Below are positions 30,713 to 41,125 of a DNA stretch of 64,000 bases, piece after piece (positions within the stretch are counted from its first letter, which is position 1; each line of letters begins with the position of its first letter). Both the position numbers and the translations under genes were made by a program. Location: the NCBI GenBank assembly GCA_029449245.1, contig JANATF010000013.1, positions 992,001-1,056,000 of the forward strand, given 5' to 3'. The DNA comes from Mortierella alpina (Eukaryota; Mortierellomycota; Mortierellomycetes; Mortierellales; Mortierellaceae). The notes under the pieces are model-generated. The model saw only the letters and a program-made list of their open reading frames with translations, was not told where the DNA came from and ran no database searches.

Positions 30713-32586
30713 GGTTTCGATGCTTGAACTGTAATGTCAGAGAGGAGATTCGTATTGAGCATTTGTGTAGAGTGCTGTTTGGGGGTTATCCTGAATTTAG
30801 GCGCATGGCGTTAAGACTTATACGATTTGAATCTGAGAATGCGAGTTACCTTGTGTGGAAGAGTGTGATAACGTTGGTGGAAAGTTGAGCGAGTGGAGAG
30901 AGACCGACGTTAAAACAAAAAAAATGGCGCGTTTCCTCTTGGGTATTTATGGACTTGGTGTTCTGAACACTGGGATTTGCCTTTGCTTGCCTGATATACA
31001 TGTCAGGTAATCTGTGCCACCGAAGCACCCTACCCCCGACCCTTCGTCTCTCCTCCCCAACGTAGTTTCAAAAAGGACCGTTGGAGAGGTGCAGCGAGAC
31101 GCGATATGATGCGATCGCTAAACGGCATAGAACTGTACATGTTGAACATCCACGGACCATAATCAGCCGGGAGTGATGAGGCGCTCGCCTCGTAATCTAA
31201 AGATCATGTACATTTTCGCTCTTTCACATGTGTATACGGGCTGGGGCACCTTTTTAGAATAGACGCAGCGCATGATTATCTTTGTCTTTCTTCTTGCGAC
31301 AGTAGTCTTTGTTACAGAAGTCGGCATCAAAGCAACGTCGCAACGGGCGTCATCTCAGGTTCACGGGACTCGTCGATTTTTCGTCTTACCGTTGCGCTAA
31401 TATTTGAGCCTTGTGCACTCCGAGGAGGACTAGTCAGTCCCAATGTGGTACAGACTTGAGGGCGGTCTGGGCCCTTTGGTACTCATGGACTGGCGCCAGA
31501 TGCTACGAGCAAAAGTAAAGCATAGTGGCAGTGAAATATAGTGAGGGTTTACAGGTGTCCTCGAGTGTTCGGATTCCAGAAGGAGAAATTAGCGTTTAAC
31601 TGGCGACATCAAAGCACGCGTGAGGCGCTGTGGACTTCTGATATCTTAGCGCGTCGTATAGTCTATGTCGTTACGAAGCTACGCTCCGAACCATGTTACA
31701 TACCATGCTACCGTACCTAGGGAAGGTCAGCGATACGTCCAAATCAAGCACGCCGCAATCGAAGACTTGCAAGAGGGCTAGTTAGGCATCTCGTACATTT
31801 TCAAAGGTTCCTTTCAGTTGAGCACCGGACGTGCAAGGACTAACGTTGTGGGCTGGTGAATCCTCCCATCATGTTCACAAGAGGGCGTTTCGACGGATCT
31901 GAAGGTGGATTTTGTACACACTATGACAGCGTCAAAGATGCGTTACCCAAAATCGCTCGCTTCTCGCCTAAAATACGTCACCGAAGCACTTTTAAACCCT
32001 ACCCCATGGTGCATTTCATGCAAAAAATTTCACTTCCCTCTTTTTGGCCAGCAGACGCCAGCTTCCACATAGCCCCTCACAGCCTTAAGGAAGCACAGCA
32101 AACCATGGGGCCTCATCTCTTCGGGTTCTGCGGGTTGTTTAGGGCCATTTTGTCTTTTTGTTTGTCCATTTACATAGCCGTTTTTTCGTTCCACGGGCGT
32201 TTTGGACTTTAACAAATTAGGCTTGGGTGATTTAGGCGAGAAGTGAGCTGCTTTCTGCGTTACCAGTAGACGTCGTATTGACCTCACTGGTCATCCGCCG
32301 CTAGCAAAGGTCGTACAGCAAATATTAGCACAATCTCCGCTCGGAACAACCATGCGACGGTGCATCGTAAGTTTACATGGGTGACTTGCATAACACTCCT
32401 CTGGGGCTTTGGGATTCAAAGTATTTATTTCTTCGGAACTTGAATGTGCCGTTGCTGTAAAGATCGGTGGACTTTTGTTTCCAATTTTGGAGTGCACCGG
32501 AAAATGGTCATGATGTGGTGCCGTGACGCGGCACCCTTAAGGCTTAGTATAAAGTAGTAGTGAGCCTGTGGGAGCTAGAGAAGGTT

Positions 32587-32619
32587 GCCCTCTTATCAAC
32601 CGACTCGCGCTCCACACAG
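32587..32619. repeat. 33-bp direct repeat, copy 1
   Basis: Begins GCCCTCTTATCAACCGAC and ends TCCACACAG; repeated exactly 80 bp downstream. Confidence 0.85.
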
Positions 32620-32666
32620 GTAGGAACGTGCTGGATGAGGTTAGACAGCACCACGCATACATAAAA

Positions 32667-32699
32667 GCCCTCTTATCAACCGACTCGCGCTCCACACAG
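32667..32699. repeat. 33-bp direct repeat, copy 2
   Basis: Identical to 32587-32619. The 47 bp between the copies are unique, so this is either a tandem duplication that has diverged or a short footprint. Confidence 0.85.
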
Positions 32700-33381
32700 A
32701 GAGAACACTTTACTAGAAGAGCCACCCGAACTATCTGAGAAAATAACCATTAAGAACCACTATGAACCTAAACTCGCGAGACGAGGCGACCACTATGAGC
32801 GGACTGCCCTCGCCCTCCCACGATTCTACGACACCCCCTCGAACTTCCCTCACCACAATGATCTATTCACGTGTGCCTCGCAACAAAGGCAATATGTAGG
32901 CCATGCAAATCTTTGATCGAATTGAAAATGCTACCTTCTTAAGGACAAATGATAGAATGTTTGTGCTAAAATGCATGTCTCATGGATGCTGCTTTATACC
33001 GAATCGTTGTGGAAATCAGGATCCTACTCTGTAACTTTGCGGTATGTTTAATCTCTGTCAAGGCGTGCAATCATGCCTTCTGATTGAGACCGAAAATCAA
33101 CGAGGGGTGGATAAAGTCTATCCCCACCTCTCTGTCTACACTGCTTCTTTTCGACCATTCCCTTGGTAACGCTCGCCTCTCTATAAAATAGCCATTTACT
33201 CCATAGGCCTTCTCTCAATGCCTTTTGCAACCCCATAGTACGAATGCACATTCGCCGTTCCGTCCCGCCAGCATGTAAGAACATGGCATGTCAGGCAAGT
33301 AGCCATGTATCTCCGTTTTTCAAACGCTCTGTTACTTGCTGTGCATGAAGCTTTATTGAAACAGTGATAATTGCGCTGACC

Positions 33382-33776
33382 CTAGATATCATTGGGCGAG
33401 ACTTTACGAGGATCGGCAGGGATAGGATAGTATGGAGGATGTTCTCCACGAGGAGAAAGCTTGGTAGGATCAGGGGCAGGAATAGGGTGGTAAGGAGGGT
33501 GTTCACCTCGAGGAGAAAGCTTGGAAGGATCAGGAGCAGGAATGGGGTGGTAAGGAGGGTGTTCACCACGAGGAGAAAGCCTAGCAGACTCATCTAACAG
33601 ACAATGAGATTTTGAAATAAATACGTCGTTAGCTTCAGTAAGTTGGAGAGGGGGAGGGGGAGAGTCAGCCAGGACTTGAACGCTTGTTTGTTCCTACTGA
33701 TTTTGGCGATGGGTGCGGCCGAGACAATCAGGGAAGTTGCCAAAGCAACTGCAACGGAGAGTGTGAAGAAGCGCAT
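33382..33776 (-). CDS. Secreted proline-rich tandem-repeat peptide precursor
   Basis: Two exons, 33776-33698 and 33593-33382, joined through a 104-nt intron (GTAGGA donor, GCTAAC branch point, TTAG acceptor); the phase closes to 96 residues. Exon 1 is a signal peptide (MRFFTLSVAVALATSLIVSA, then APIAKI). Exon 2 consists of a 20-residue unit, LSPRGEHPPYHPIPAPDPSK, then the same with PTK, then a third with YYPIPADPRK, and a truncated fourth (VSPNDI). There are no cysteines. The layout (signal peptide plus near-identical units separated by basic residues) is that of processed repeat precursors of fungal peptides, but Kex2-type KR/RR sites are absent and no modifying enzyme is nearby. It may instead be a proline-rich wall protein. 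A TATATC-like TATA lies about 70 bp upstream (about 33847). Each exon is short, and the longer opposite-frame ORFs here hide it. Confidence 0.72.
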
Positions 33777-34489
33777 CTTGAACGTGGAAGTACTGTATGT
33801 GATGTTGGCTGAGGGGGAAGAAAAGTGGAAAGAGAAAGAGGAAAGATATAAGATGCTGGCATTACAATATATGCGAATGGTCAAGCATTCCCATAGCCAT
33901 GGAGGAACCAAGGTACATGTACCTTGACGCCCACCGGTTTTAAATTATTATGCACTGCTGTGCTCTAGGAGCAAATTTGTACCACCAGTACAAGTAGAAC
34001 ACAGAGCTGGCAGAGGCAAGTTGCTCGCTTGCATGAGTTGTGCAACCCCAGGGTTTTTGATGAGGTTCATCCAAAAGGTGTTGCTCAGGAAATACCCTCT
34101 ACAGCAGACCGCTTTGCCATGAGCATTTGATGGAATCATAGTATTTGGTAATGTAAGTCGAGCACCCAAAAGACTCTCATCGTGGGGCCAAGGGCATGTG
34201 GCAGTTTAGAACGGCTTGCCCCACATGGTGCCTCTGCAAGAGACTAGTAATTACAGTGATTGCGGAGAAACAAGAGCGTGACCTACTGCATGAATGGATC
34301 GTTTCGAACAATGAGTACAAGGCACAAACACTTCTTGCAGGCTCTTGGGTTAAGGTTAGGTCTGCGGAACGAGATTTGCGCGGAGAGCTCTGGCCAGGCG
34401 CGGTCAAGAGTGTCATAGCGTGCCAGGTGTGAAAGCTAGAGCCCTGTCATTTGTTTCTATCAGTTTTCTCACTGCCATTAGCCGTCCTG
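33777..34489. other. Intergenic; promoter of the repeat-peptide gene
   Basis: 33777-33900 is a purine-rich (plus strand) leader with the TATA element. The rest holds short frames without support. Confidence 0.35.
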
Positions 34490-35760
34490 TTGATTTGATG
34501 TAGAGGTTGATTTAGGCTGCTGCTCCCATTTCTGTTGAGATTGCCGCACAGCCTGTCGAGTCTGAAATGCTTGCTGCATTAATGATGTCTGCGCCTTCAT
34601 CTGGTCTGCTACAGCGGAAATGGCATCTTGATATTTTTATAACGGATCAGGCTCAGGGGTGTGCGCGACAGCGCTCATATCTGTCAGAAAATCCAGGAAC
34701 AAGGTCGACTAAGACGTCGTGGTGCAAAATCTTGCTGTCCTGATTATGGTGAGGTCGGTGTGCAGCATCTTGAAGTATGATTCGCCGATACCGCACGATC
34801 AACCGCTGAAACCCCTCTCTTAAACGTCTTCCTCCGTATCCAACGATGCAGGCCCAGGTCCCTGATGCTCTGGTAGTTTAGTTCTGTTGTAGATGGAACT
34901 TCAACTCCTGAGGCATGTCCGGCCCTAGCTCCTGAAGCACAGGCAGCTCCAATGCCAGAAACAATATTCAGATCTACCTATTTCATCTCTCTGAGGCATT
35001 CACTTCTCCAATAGCTGTTGTCTACCCCATAGGCGTCCTCAATCCACGGAAAAATCACTCGCTGCAAAGATAGGCAGAGTTTCGAGGAAGGTATAGGAGC
35101 CTGTCGTGAAACCTGCCATTCCACGATCGATGGTTGTAGGTAGACTGGGCATTTGAAGGCTCTCCTTCCTGCTCTGCTCAGCAGTCCATCGGCCCCCGTC
35201 TTTGATGTTCACCTGTTGTATGCCCAGCCTATGCGCCTCAATTGTACCAGCGTGACGACGTCCGTGAGTCTTCTTGGAGCTATAAACGGGTGCTTGTCGA
35301 ACGACTTGTCCACAGATGCTCGGCATGATGCCTCTCGCAAAAAAAATCGTACTTGAGGAGAAGGAGTGTCATTGCAGTAAGCAAAAATGCGTTTAGAGGA
35401 CAAGACATAGGTACGTAGGTGTTATAGATTGCTGATGTGAAATACATTCCATCTATGCATATAGGCTGAATAGGATTTGAGTGACATGGGCTGACTGTAT
35501 TGTCCTCCATATTGGCTTGGTATTACATCTCGGCAGTTGTTGGATACTAGTCTGTGATCCCAGGCACTGAAGGGGCGACGGGTGGGGCTGGACCACGCAC
35601 GGGAACTTGGCTGTGGGCGGTGTATCTTCTTTGGACAACCTCTACGTCTTTTTACGCCTTGTGGCAGTCCCGGCCTTGTCTCCACATCAACGGTATGAGA
35701 TGGAGGTTGGATTAGTGTGGCAATTGTTCTTTAGTGGGTTGTTCTGAAGACGACATTGGT
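34490..35760 (-). pseudogene. Decayed ORF, possibly retroelement gag-like
   Basis: On the minus strand, protein-like pieces in changing frames: MSSSEQPTKEQLPH at about 35752, GVKRRRGCPKKIHRPQPSSR at about 35660-35600 (AT-hook-like), and a glutamine-rich helical stretch ISAVADQMKAQTSLMQQAF at about 34630-34560. The order (a basic/PxxR region, then a Q-rich coiled coil) recalls gag-type proteins of fungal LTR elements, but no LTRs, protease or RT are seen. Low certainty. Confidence 0.25.
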
Positions 35761-36330
35761 ATAGACGCGAGAAGAAATCAGGAGCGCGTCAAATTGTTAC
35801 GCTGATGCTGATGTGCAAGTGGAGTCAATGAGGTGGAGAGGTGGAGCTTAGTACGATAGTAGGGAGAGTGCAGAAAGAGAGGAGAGGAGATTACCTCCTT
35901 TTGTCCCTGTTATCAGATGGATGCATGCTCATTGCCTGATTCTGCAAACCTTATTGTGAAACATCTGAGCGAGGCGAGCAGACGCACAAGGATGTGTCAG
36001 ACTGCTCGTTGATCAGGCGCTGTGAACGGGCCCGATCTCGGTTCCAGTCTGCGACAACAGCGTAAGAAACGGTTCCGTGCACCGTTCCTTCTTTCCTGCG
36101 TGCCTTGGTCGAGCAGAACTGGTATATAACGCAGTGACCAAGTTGGCCCCTCCTTCCCTCATTACACAGTTCATTCAGTCCATACAGTTTACACAGAGTT
36201 CGAGACCCAGCCTTCCTGTCTCTGATTCAGGTACGGTACTCTCTCTCTCTCGCTCTCTCTCGCTCCCTGTGGTGACCGAACGCAAACACACAGAGACATA
36301 GGCTGATGTTTGTGCCTTTATGCTCTTAGA
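35761..36330. promoter_or_regulatory. Promoter and 5' UTR intron of the beta-trefoil-like gene
   Basis: TATATA at 36123-36128. A probable 5' UTR intron runs from the donor GTACGG at 36230 to the acceptor TTAG at 36329 and removes a CT microsatellite. The first ATG after it is 36331. Confidence 0.55.
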
Positions 36331-36849
36331 ATGATGCACACACCTCTAGTCTTCGTTGGTGTCCTGTTCAATTGTCTGATGGCCATGCCCTCGTCAAACA
36401 CTTCACAGCTCCTAGAGGGTCGCTACGCAATAAAGCGCGCAAAGAGTGAATTCCTCACTGACACTGGAGGGAATCCACAGGACCCGGTCGTACTGGACGG
36501 CTTCCACAACAACACTCGGTTTTACCATCAATGGTACATCACCAACAATGCGGATGACGGTACAATCAACATTCGCAGCGCGGAACTCCCAGTCTATCTC
36601 TCTGTCAACCAAACGTGGCCAGGAGCCAATGCTCAAGTCCAGATGGCCACTGAGGGGCAGCGATGGGAGTTGGTACAAGGCAAGGAGACAGGGCAGTACT
36701 TCATCCAGCTCCCACGAGGCGAGATGGATGCTGTTTACGTCATGGATGTGTCGGACGAGGCAATACCTAAGCCCAACATTGTGCTGCGGCACAAGAGCAC
36801 CGAGGATGAACATCAGACCTGGGACCTCCATGCCGTTATCCAGCCATAG
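36331..36849 (+). CDS. Secreted beta-trefoil-like protein (I66 inhibitor/ricin-B fold)
   Basis: 172 residues from ATG 36331, the first ATG after the predicted 5' UTR intron. A signal peptide (MMHTPLVFVGVLFNCLMA) is followed by GRYAIKRAKSEFLTDTGG, FYHQWYITNNADDGTINIRS, GQRWELVQGKETGQYFIQLP and EHQTWDLHAV. The evenly spaced W/Q strands fit a beta-trefoil. The N-terminal GRYAIK...PVVL pattern resembles fungal I66 serine-protease inhibitors, so a protease inhibitor or lectin role is possible. Fold call moderate, function weak. Several N-glycosylation sites (NTS, NNT, NQT). Confidence 0.65.
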   Translation: MMHTPLVFVGVLFNCLMAMPSSNTSQLLEGRYAIKRAKSEFLTDTGGNPQDPVVLDGFHNNTRFYHQWYITNNADDGTINIRSAELPVYLSVNQTWPGANAQVQMATEGQRWELVQGKETGQYFIQLPRGEMDAVYVMDVSDEAIPKPNIVLRHKSTEDEHQTWDLHAVIQP

Positions 36850-37087
36850 CACCAAAAGGAACCACCCACATCATACGCAATAAATAAAAAAGCAACTGCT
36901 GGTCAGCAATGATGGCATAGAGCATAGGGTGGTGTCCTTGGTATCCGACTATTGCCAGCAATAGCGTGGCAAAGTGAGAGGCGCAGCGGGTCCGCATTTC
37001 TGGCAATGTCCTCCGCATTCCATGTTGCTGCCTCTTGCCTTGCTGACATCCTTGCCAACCCTTACAGCCTTGCCAGCCAATCCATCC

Positions 37088-38512
37088 ATGCATCCCGACG
37101 ACACCGGATTCACTCGCCACCTAGCCAGGCCCAACAGCAGCCTCGCCATCCCAGAGATCCTGATCCTCATTGCGGACCATCTCCCCCCCGCTGATCTCGC
37201 GTCTGCATGCCGCACTTGCCGCAGCTGGTTTGTGCCCTTTGCAGGTCAGCTCTGGCGTTCGATCGAGCCGGACCAGTGGACCCATGGCGCACTTACAATG
37301 GCACTCCCACGCTACTCGACCTTCATTCGCGAGCTCCGCTGCTCCCGCTTCACCAGACTCGAAGCTCTCGGCCCTGAATGCACGCACCTCACCCTACTTA
37401 GGGCTCCAGAACTCACACCTGATAATTTGGATCTTTTGCAGGTGGTATTGACCCAGAATCAGGATATCGAGGACCTTTGTCTGACATTTGAGCAAAAGAT
37501 GCCAGTTCCAGTAGGGCTTTTAGGGGCCATGGCAGGCTTCACGAGGCTGCGACGTCTCAGCATTGATGCACCGTGGATAGCCTCACAGACCCACATCCTA
37601 CATCTGTTAGAGCACCTACCAGGGCTCGAATCCCTCCGTGTGGAGTCATGGGCCATGCCATCGTTGCGCGACACTGGGACAGCTTTGGATAATCCACCTC
37701 AAAAGCCAGACAAGTCAAGGCTGCATCATCAGTTACAATTTCTTTCAGTTGCCGGGGATGTGCACATGGAATCGATCTTGAGAGAATTTGCCTTCCATCT
37801 TCCTCGCCTGAAGGCTCTCACGCTCGAGGGAGACTTTGAGAATCTATTTTCTGGCGACGCAGAGGCCACAAGTCTTTTGCCTCAGGAGATAAGCACACGG
37901 TATCCTTTGCTGACAGAGCTTAACTTCAAGAACACTGTCTGCTTGGAACCACAGGACCTTCTGACCCTCCTCAGTAGTGTTCCAGGCTTGAAACGGCTAT
38001 CGGTGTGTGGTAACTTGAGCGAGGTGCAGGTAATGCACATCCTTTTGCTTACTCGGGCACAAGAACCAAGGATTTGGGATCACGTCGAGCATATTGAGCT
38101 ACGGTGCCACAGCCATATTCCACATCGTCTCGAGGCAGCGATATTACAAACCCTCTCCGATTTCCCTGAGCTAAAGAGCCTGGCATTGCCTACCGCGACA
38201 ATTGATGCTGATATCATGGCCAAATCAATTCAAGACCGCCAACTGCAGCCCAGACCTGGAGACAAATGGATTTGCAAAAATTTGGAGGAGTTGGACCTGA
38301 GGATTGCAGGGTCCTTTCATGATTGGATCAGGCCGGGCGTTATTGACCGTTCAATCGATGGAGAGCAGCAGGAGGGCAGGGATGAAGGGAACAAGGTTGA
38401 TGGAGGACAAGATGTTGAAGCTTCAGCCAGATACAACTCGTTTGACACGATAGTCAACTATTTACGTGATCATCCCAAGCTCGATTTCCAATCGGTCAAG
38501 TTCATCTCGTAA
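37088..38512 (+). CDS. F-box/leucine-rich repeat protein
   Basis: Substrate-recognition subunit of an SCF ubiquitin ligase by family knowledge. 474 residues from ATG 37088; the frame is open further upstream (to 36974), but the F-box begins about 20 residues after this Met. F-box: LAIPEILILIADHLPPADLA then SACRTCRSWFVPFAGQLWRS. Irregular LRRs follow (LRRLSIDAPWI, LPRLKALTLEGDF, LTELNFKNTVCLEP, LKRLSVCGNL, LEELDLRIAG). The substrate is unknown; this family is large in Mortierella-type fungi. A relic of a related gene lies at 19700-20130. Confidence 0.85.
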   Translation: MHPDDTGFTRHLARPNSSLAIPEILILIADHLPPADLASACRTCRSWFVPFAGQLWRSIEPDQWTHGALTMALPRYSTFIRELRCSRFTRLEALGPECTHLTLLRAPELTPDNLDLLQVVLTQNQDIEDLCLTFEQKMPVPVGLLGAMAGFTRLRRLSIDAPWIASQTHILHLLEHLPGLESLRVESWAMPSLRDTGTALDNPPQKPDKSRLHHQLQFLSVAGDVHMESILREFAFHLPRLKALTLEGDFENLFSGDAEATSLLPQEISTRYPLLTELNFKNTVCLEPQDLLTLLSSVPGLKRLSVCGNLSEVQVMHILLLTRAQEPRIWDHVEHIELRCHSHIPHRLEAAILQTLSDFPELKSLALPTATIDADIMAKSIQDRQLQPRPGDKWICKNLEELDLRIAGSFHDWIRPGVIDRSIDGEQQEGRDEGNKVDGGQDVEASARYNSFDTIVNYLRDHPKLDFQSVKFIS

Positions 38513-38593
38513 TCGGTGTAGTAAAATCGTTTAAGGAATATCGATATATATTCCGACATCACTCAAACCTCCACCACCACCATTGTCACCAAC

Positions 38594-39136
38594 ATGGCCA
38601 TTGATTCGCTTCTGCTGAATAAGGTTCCCAACTCGGAAGCAACCATGGAGCTACCCGCAGAGCAACGAACGTTTCCATGCAAGTCTTTGCGAACAGAGAT
38701 GAATTACAACCGCCCCTACCCGAGTGTTACGATCGACACCTCCTTCGGGAAAGCATTGGCGGCTACTGAAGACTGCCCCATCGGAACGGTCATGGAAAAG
38801 TTTGAGGGTCTGGTGGTTGACTACTCCGAGTTGGGATCAGACGACATCATCTACGCACTAAACATTCAGCAGGGCAACCAATGGAAATGGATGATTGCTT
38901 CCACGCCTGCTATTTACGCTAACCATAGCTGCAAGCCCAACTCCACTTTGAACGACAAGAACGAAATAGTGTCCATTCGACCCATCAAAGCTGGAGAGCA
39001 TGTTGGATTTGTTTACAATCAAGGCAGCAAGCAGGATAAATGGGATCCTTTGTGGACCTTCCATTGCAAGTGCGGAGCCACGAAATGCCAGGGAAGGGTG
39101 GACTCGCACAGACTGTGGGAACCTCACTTCGACTAG
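38594..39136 (+). CDS. SET-domain protein
   Basis: A single-exon, 180-residue protein that is little more than a SET domain: an N-terminal part (SFGKALAATEDCPIGTVMEK), the cofactor/active-site motif NHSCKPNS, GEHVGFVYN in place of the usual GEELxxxYG, and a post-SET-like CKCGATKCQG. It is probably a protein lysine methyltransferase or an inactive relative; the catalytic Tyr appears present in FVYN. A TATATA box lies at about 38545-38550, only 80 bp after the preceding gene. It has no targeting signal. Confidence 0.85.
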   Translation: MAIDSLLLNKVPNSEATMELPAEQRTFPCKSLRTEMNYNRPYPSVTIDTSFGKALAATEDCPIGTVMEKFEGLVVDYSELGSDDIIYALNIQQGNQWKWMIASTPAIYANHSCKPNSTLNDKNEIVSIRPIKAGEHVGFVYNQGSKQDKWDPLWTFHCKCGATKCQGRVDSHRLWEPHFD

Positions 39137-40602
39137 TCTCAGTTTGTGCCACACTTTTTTTCTTATGCAGCCCATGCAATAAAGCTGTTGCTAGCAGTTG
39201 CAGATGCATAGCTTGAAGGCAACAAATCCCTACATGATCTACCGCCGGACCAAAACTGCTGTGAAAGCGACTTGGCTTTCTGCTGGTGCAGTTGTTGATC
39301 CCATATGATGCACAAGATCGAGATCAAAAATTGCTTCAACTCTACGCTTGTCAGACCCAACATGCGTTCTGATGAGTCGTCGACACTCCTCTCATCTTGG
39401 GGTATCGTAACAAATTTCGCTTTTCGTACAACCAGCTTTGTTTCTCTGTGTCTTGTAAATGCAGTGCGTTCAAACTTGTGTCCTCAAATTGTATTCGGTA
39501 GGTGTAATAATGGGCTGACTTTTTGACTGCCGAAGCAGGGCCTTTACTGTTCCTGGACACGAATTCTACGCTGCCGGCGGCTGTACGAGAATGCTCTAAA
39601 TGTAGGCACTATTTTGATATGATATGGAATGTTCGAGTTGGGCTTGGTGAATTATTGAAGGACAATTGCGGCAAAGTAGAGTTTGCCGTACTACAGCGGT
39701 TTGCGCTAACAAAACACCTTGCGGCATACAAGCTCGTCGATTTTCCATTGAGCTTTATCGCACCACAGCGCCAAGTCAGTGATACCTCTGCGATCGCTCG
39801 ATTACACACGGCCTTCTGACACTGGCAGCAATATCTGACTAGGAAAGCAGAAGCTATATATTTGTCTTGGTGGCCCCCTTATGATTTGGGTCATATAGGG
39901 TAGATGAGCCATGAGTACCTCTTTTTCACAGAAAATAGGGCCTTCATTTCTAAAAAGACGCCGCTGTTGTGGTGAACAAGGTCGCACAAGGTCACAAAAT
40001 ACACTCCAATGTGAACAGGGCTCTCGCCTTTTGGAGAAAGCTGTCTCGTTCGCCGCCGCACCCTCTCCTTCTACGACCACCGTACTATACCGAAAGCCTC
40101 AAGGACAGGCTCCCAATAATTCTCTTCTGACACCCAAGAACAACCAGGATGTCTCCATTCTGCCGCCGAGTTTCAGGGACGTCCGCCGCCAGATCCTCCC
40201 CAGGAATGGCGGCGCACAGACATGATCTCCAGGAGGGGCCAAGCGGCCGATTGCCTGGTTCCCAATTGTTCCCAGATATGCATCGTTCCTTCTTAGATTA
40301 CCGAACGTAAGCTCCAGCAGCGCGTCTGGTATTACCTTTATTATTGTTTCCGGGAAAACAGTACCTGGCCGACCCGACGTGTAACTTCTCGACGCCGCCT
40401 CTGGATGTATTGTACTCCACATCAACACATGCTTTCATATCTGCTTGCTGCCGGGAGAGGCGGCGATGCCTGCGCTCGATCAGTTGAGTGCCAAGGAACC
40501 GAAAGCTCAGCACAACAAACGCGTCAGTTTGTAGGCGAAAGATGGAATGCGTTCTTTATTTCCTTTTGCCTTCACTTTTCCCAGCTGTGCTGCATTCTTC
40601 AT
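39137..40602. other. Intergenic with a possible decayed ORF
   Basis: The plus frame 39523-39819 (AGPLLFLDTNSTLPAAVREC, YFDMIWNVRVGLGELLKDN) has protein-like regularity, but no upstream exon, domain or splice sites were found. The rest, including a 104-codon frame at 39911-40225, is unsupported. Confidence 0.3.
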
Positions 40603-41125
40603 ATGAGGGTCAACTTTTACTTACACGACGAGCCCAACCTGGTTTATTCCTACCACGCACCTGCATCCGATGCAAAGATGTCGCTCATCCGAAGAAACAT
40701 TGCATCGGCAATGAACATGCGTCCCGATGACCTTGTCCTCTCCTTCAGAGAGCATGAGGTAAAGGATCCCTGCTGAATAATACCGTATCCACTGCGACCT
40801 AGCCCAATCATACCTTGCGCAAGTGTCACAGCATGGAACCAGTCCTTGGGTTGTGTGCTGATTTTATGTTTTTTATTTCATGTTTTTTTCGTGGTGCGTG
40901 CATATCCTCGTCTGCACATTGCTTGCATTCCTCTGTTTTGTCGACCAGTTGCGGGACGCAGACACCCTCCAGTCGTACAACTTCAGCGATGGCGACTCTC
41001 TCAAGGCGCGGATCATCTCAAGGAGCAATTGCGAAGGTCCTGAATTCTGCATGATGGCTGCCTCGCTGCAGTGTGATCAATTGACCAAAGCGCTATCTCT
41101 CAGCTACTCACCTAGGAACAATTAA
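40603..41125 (+). CDS. Ubiquitin-like domain protein
   Basis: Two exons, 40603-40758 and 40949-41125, with a GTAAAG...ACCAG intron in phase 0; 110 residues. The protein reads as a ubiquitin fold: MRVNFYLHDEPNLVYSY, SLIRRNIASAMNMRPDDLVL, SFREHE | LRDADTLQSYNFSDGDSLKA, then RIIS. This matches the ubiquitin pattern K-x-I-x-E-x-x-GIPPDQQ-x-L-x-F-x-G-x-x-L-x-D-x-x-T-L-x-x-YNI-x-DG. The tail after ISRSN has two cysteines and no di-Gly end, so it is probably not a conjugated modifier. A further downstream exon cannot be excluded. Confidence 0.65.

Larger units (their letters stand above)
30850..33381. other. Gene-poor stretch
   Basis: About 2.5 kb with no supported gene. A 118-codon plus-strand frame (31856-32212) has no start context, domain or codon regularity. 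A tRNA-like 15-20 nt piece near 31175-31205 lacks the T-arm. At 32518-32534 there is a short GC hairpin (GTGCCG, 5-nt loop, CGGCAC), followed by a 33-bp direct repeat (32587 and 32667). Probably old transposon debris. Confidence 0.35.

Noticed and set aside
31163-31210. tRNA-like piece (GGCGCTCGCCTCGTAATC)
   Set aside because: The arms do not pair into an anticodon stem, and no T-arm or box B follows.
31856-32212. 118-codon plus frame
   Set aside because: No start context, signal, domain or splice partner.
33291-33593. 100-codon Leu-rich repetitive minus frame
   Set aside because: Out-of-phase reading of the 60-bp repeats; the spliced frame gives the coherent proline-rich units with a signal peptide.
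32000-36000. CRISPR-like or LTR structures in the gene-poor region
   Set aside because: Only one 33-bp pair and the coding tandem repeat were found; no regular spacer array and no long terminal repeats.
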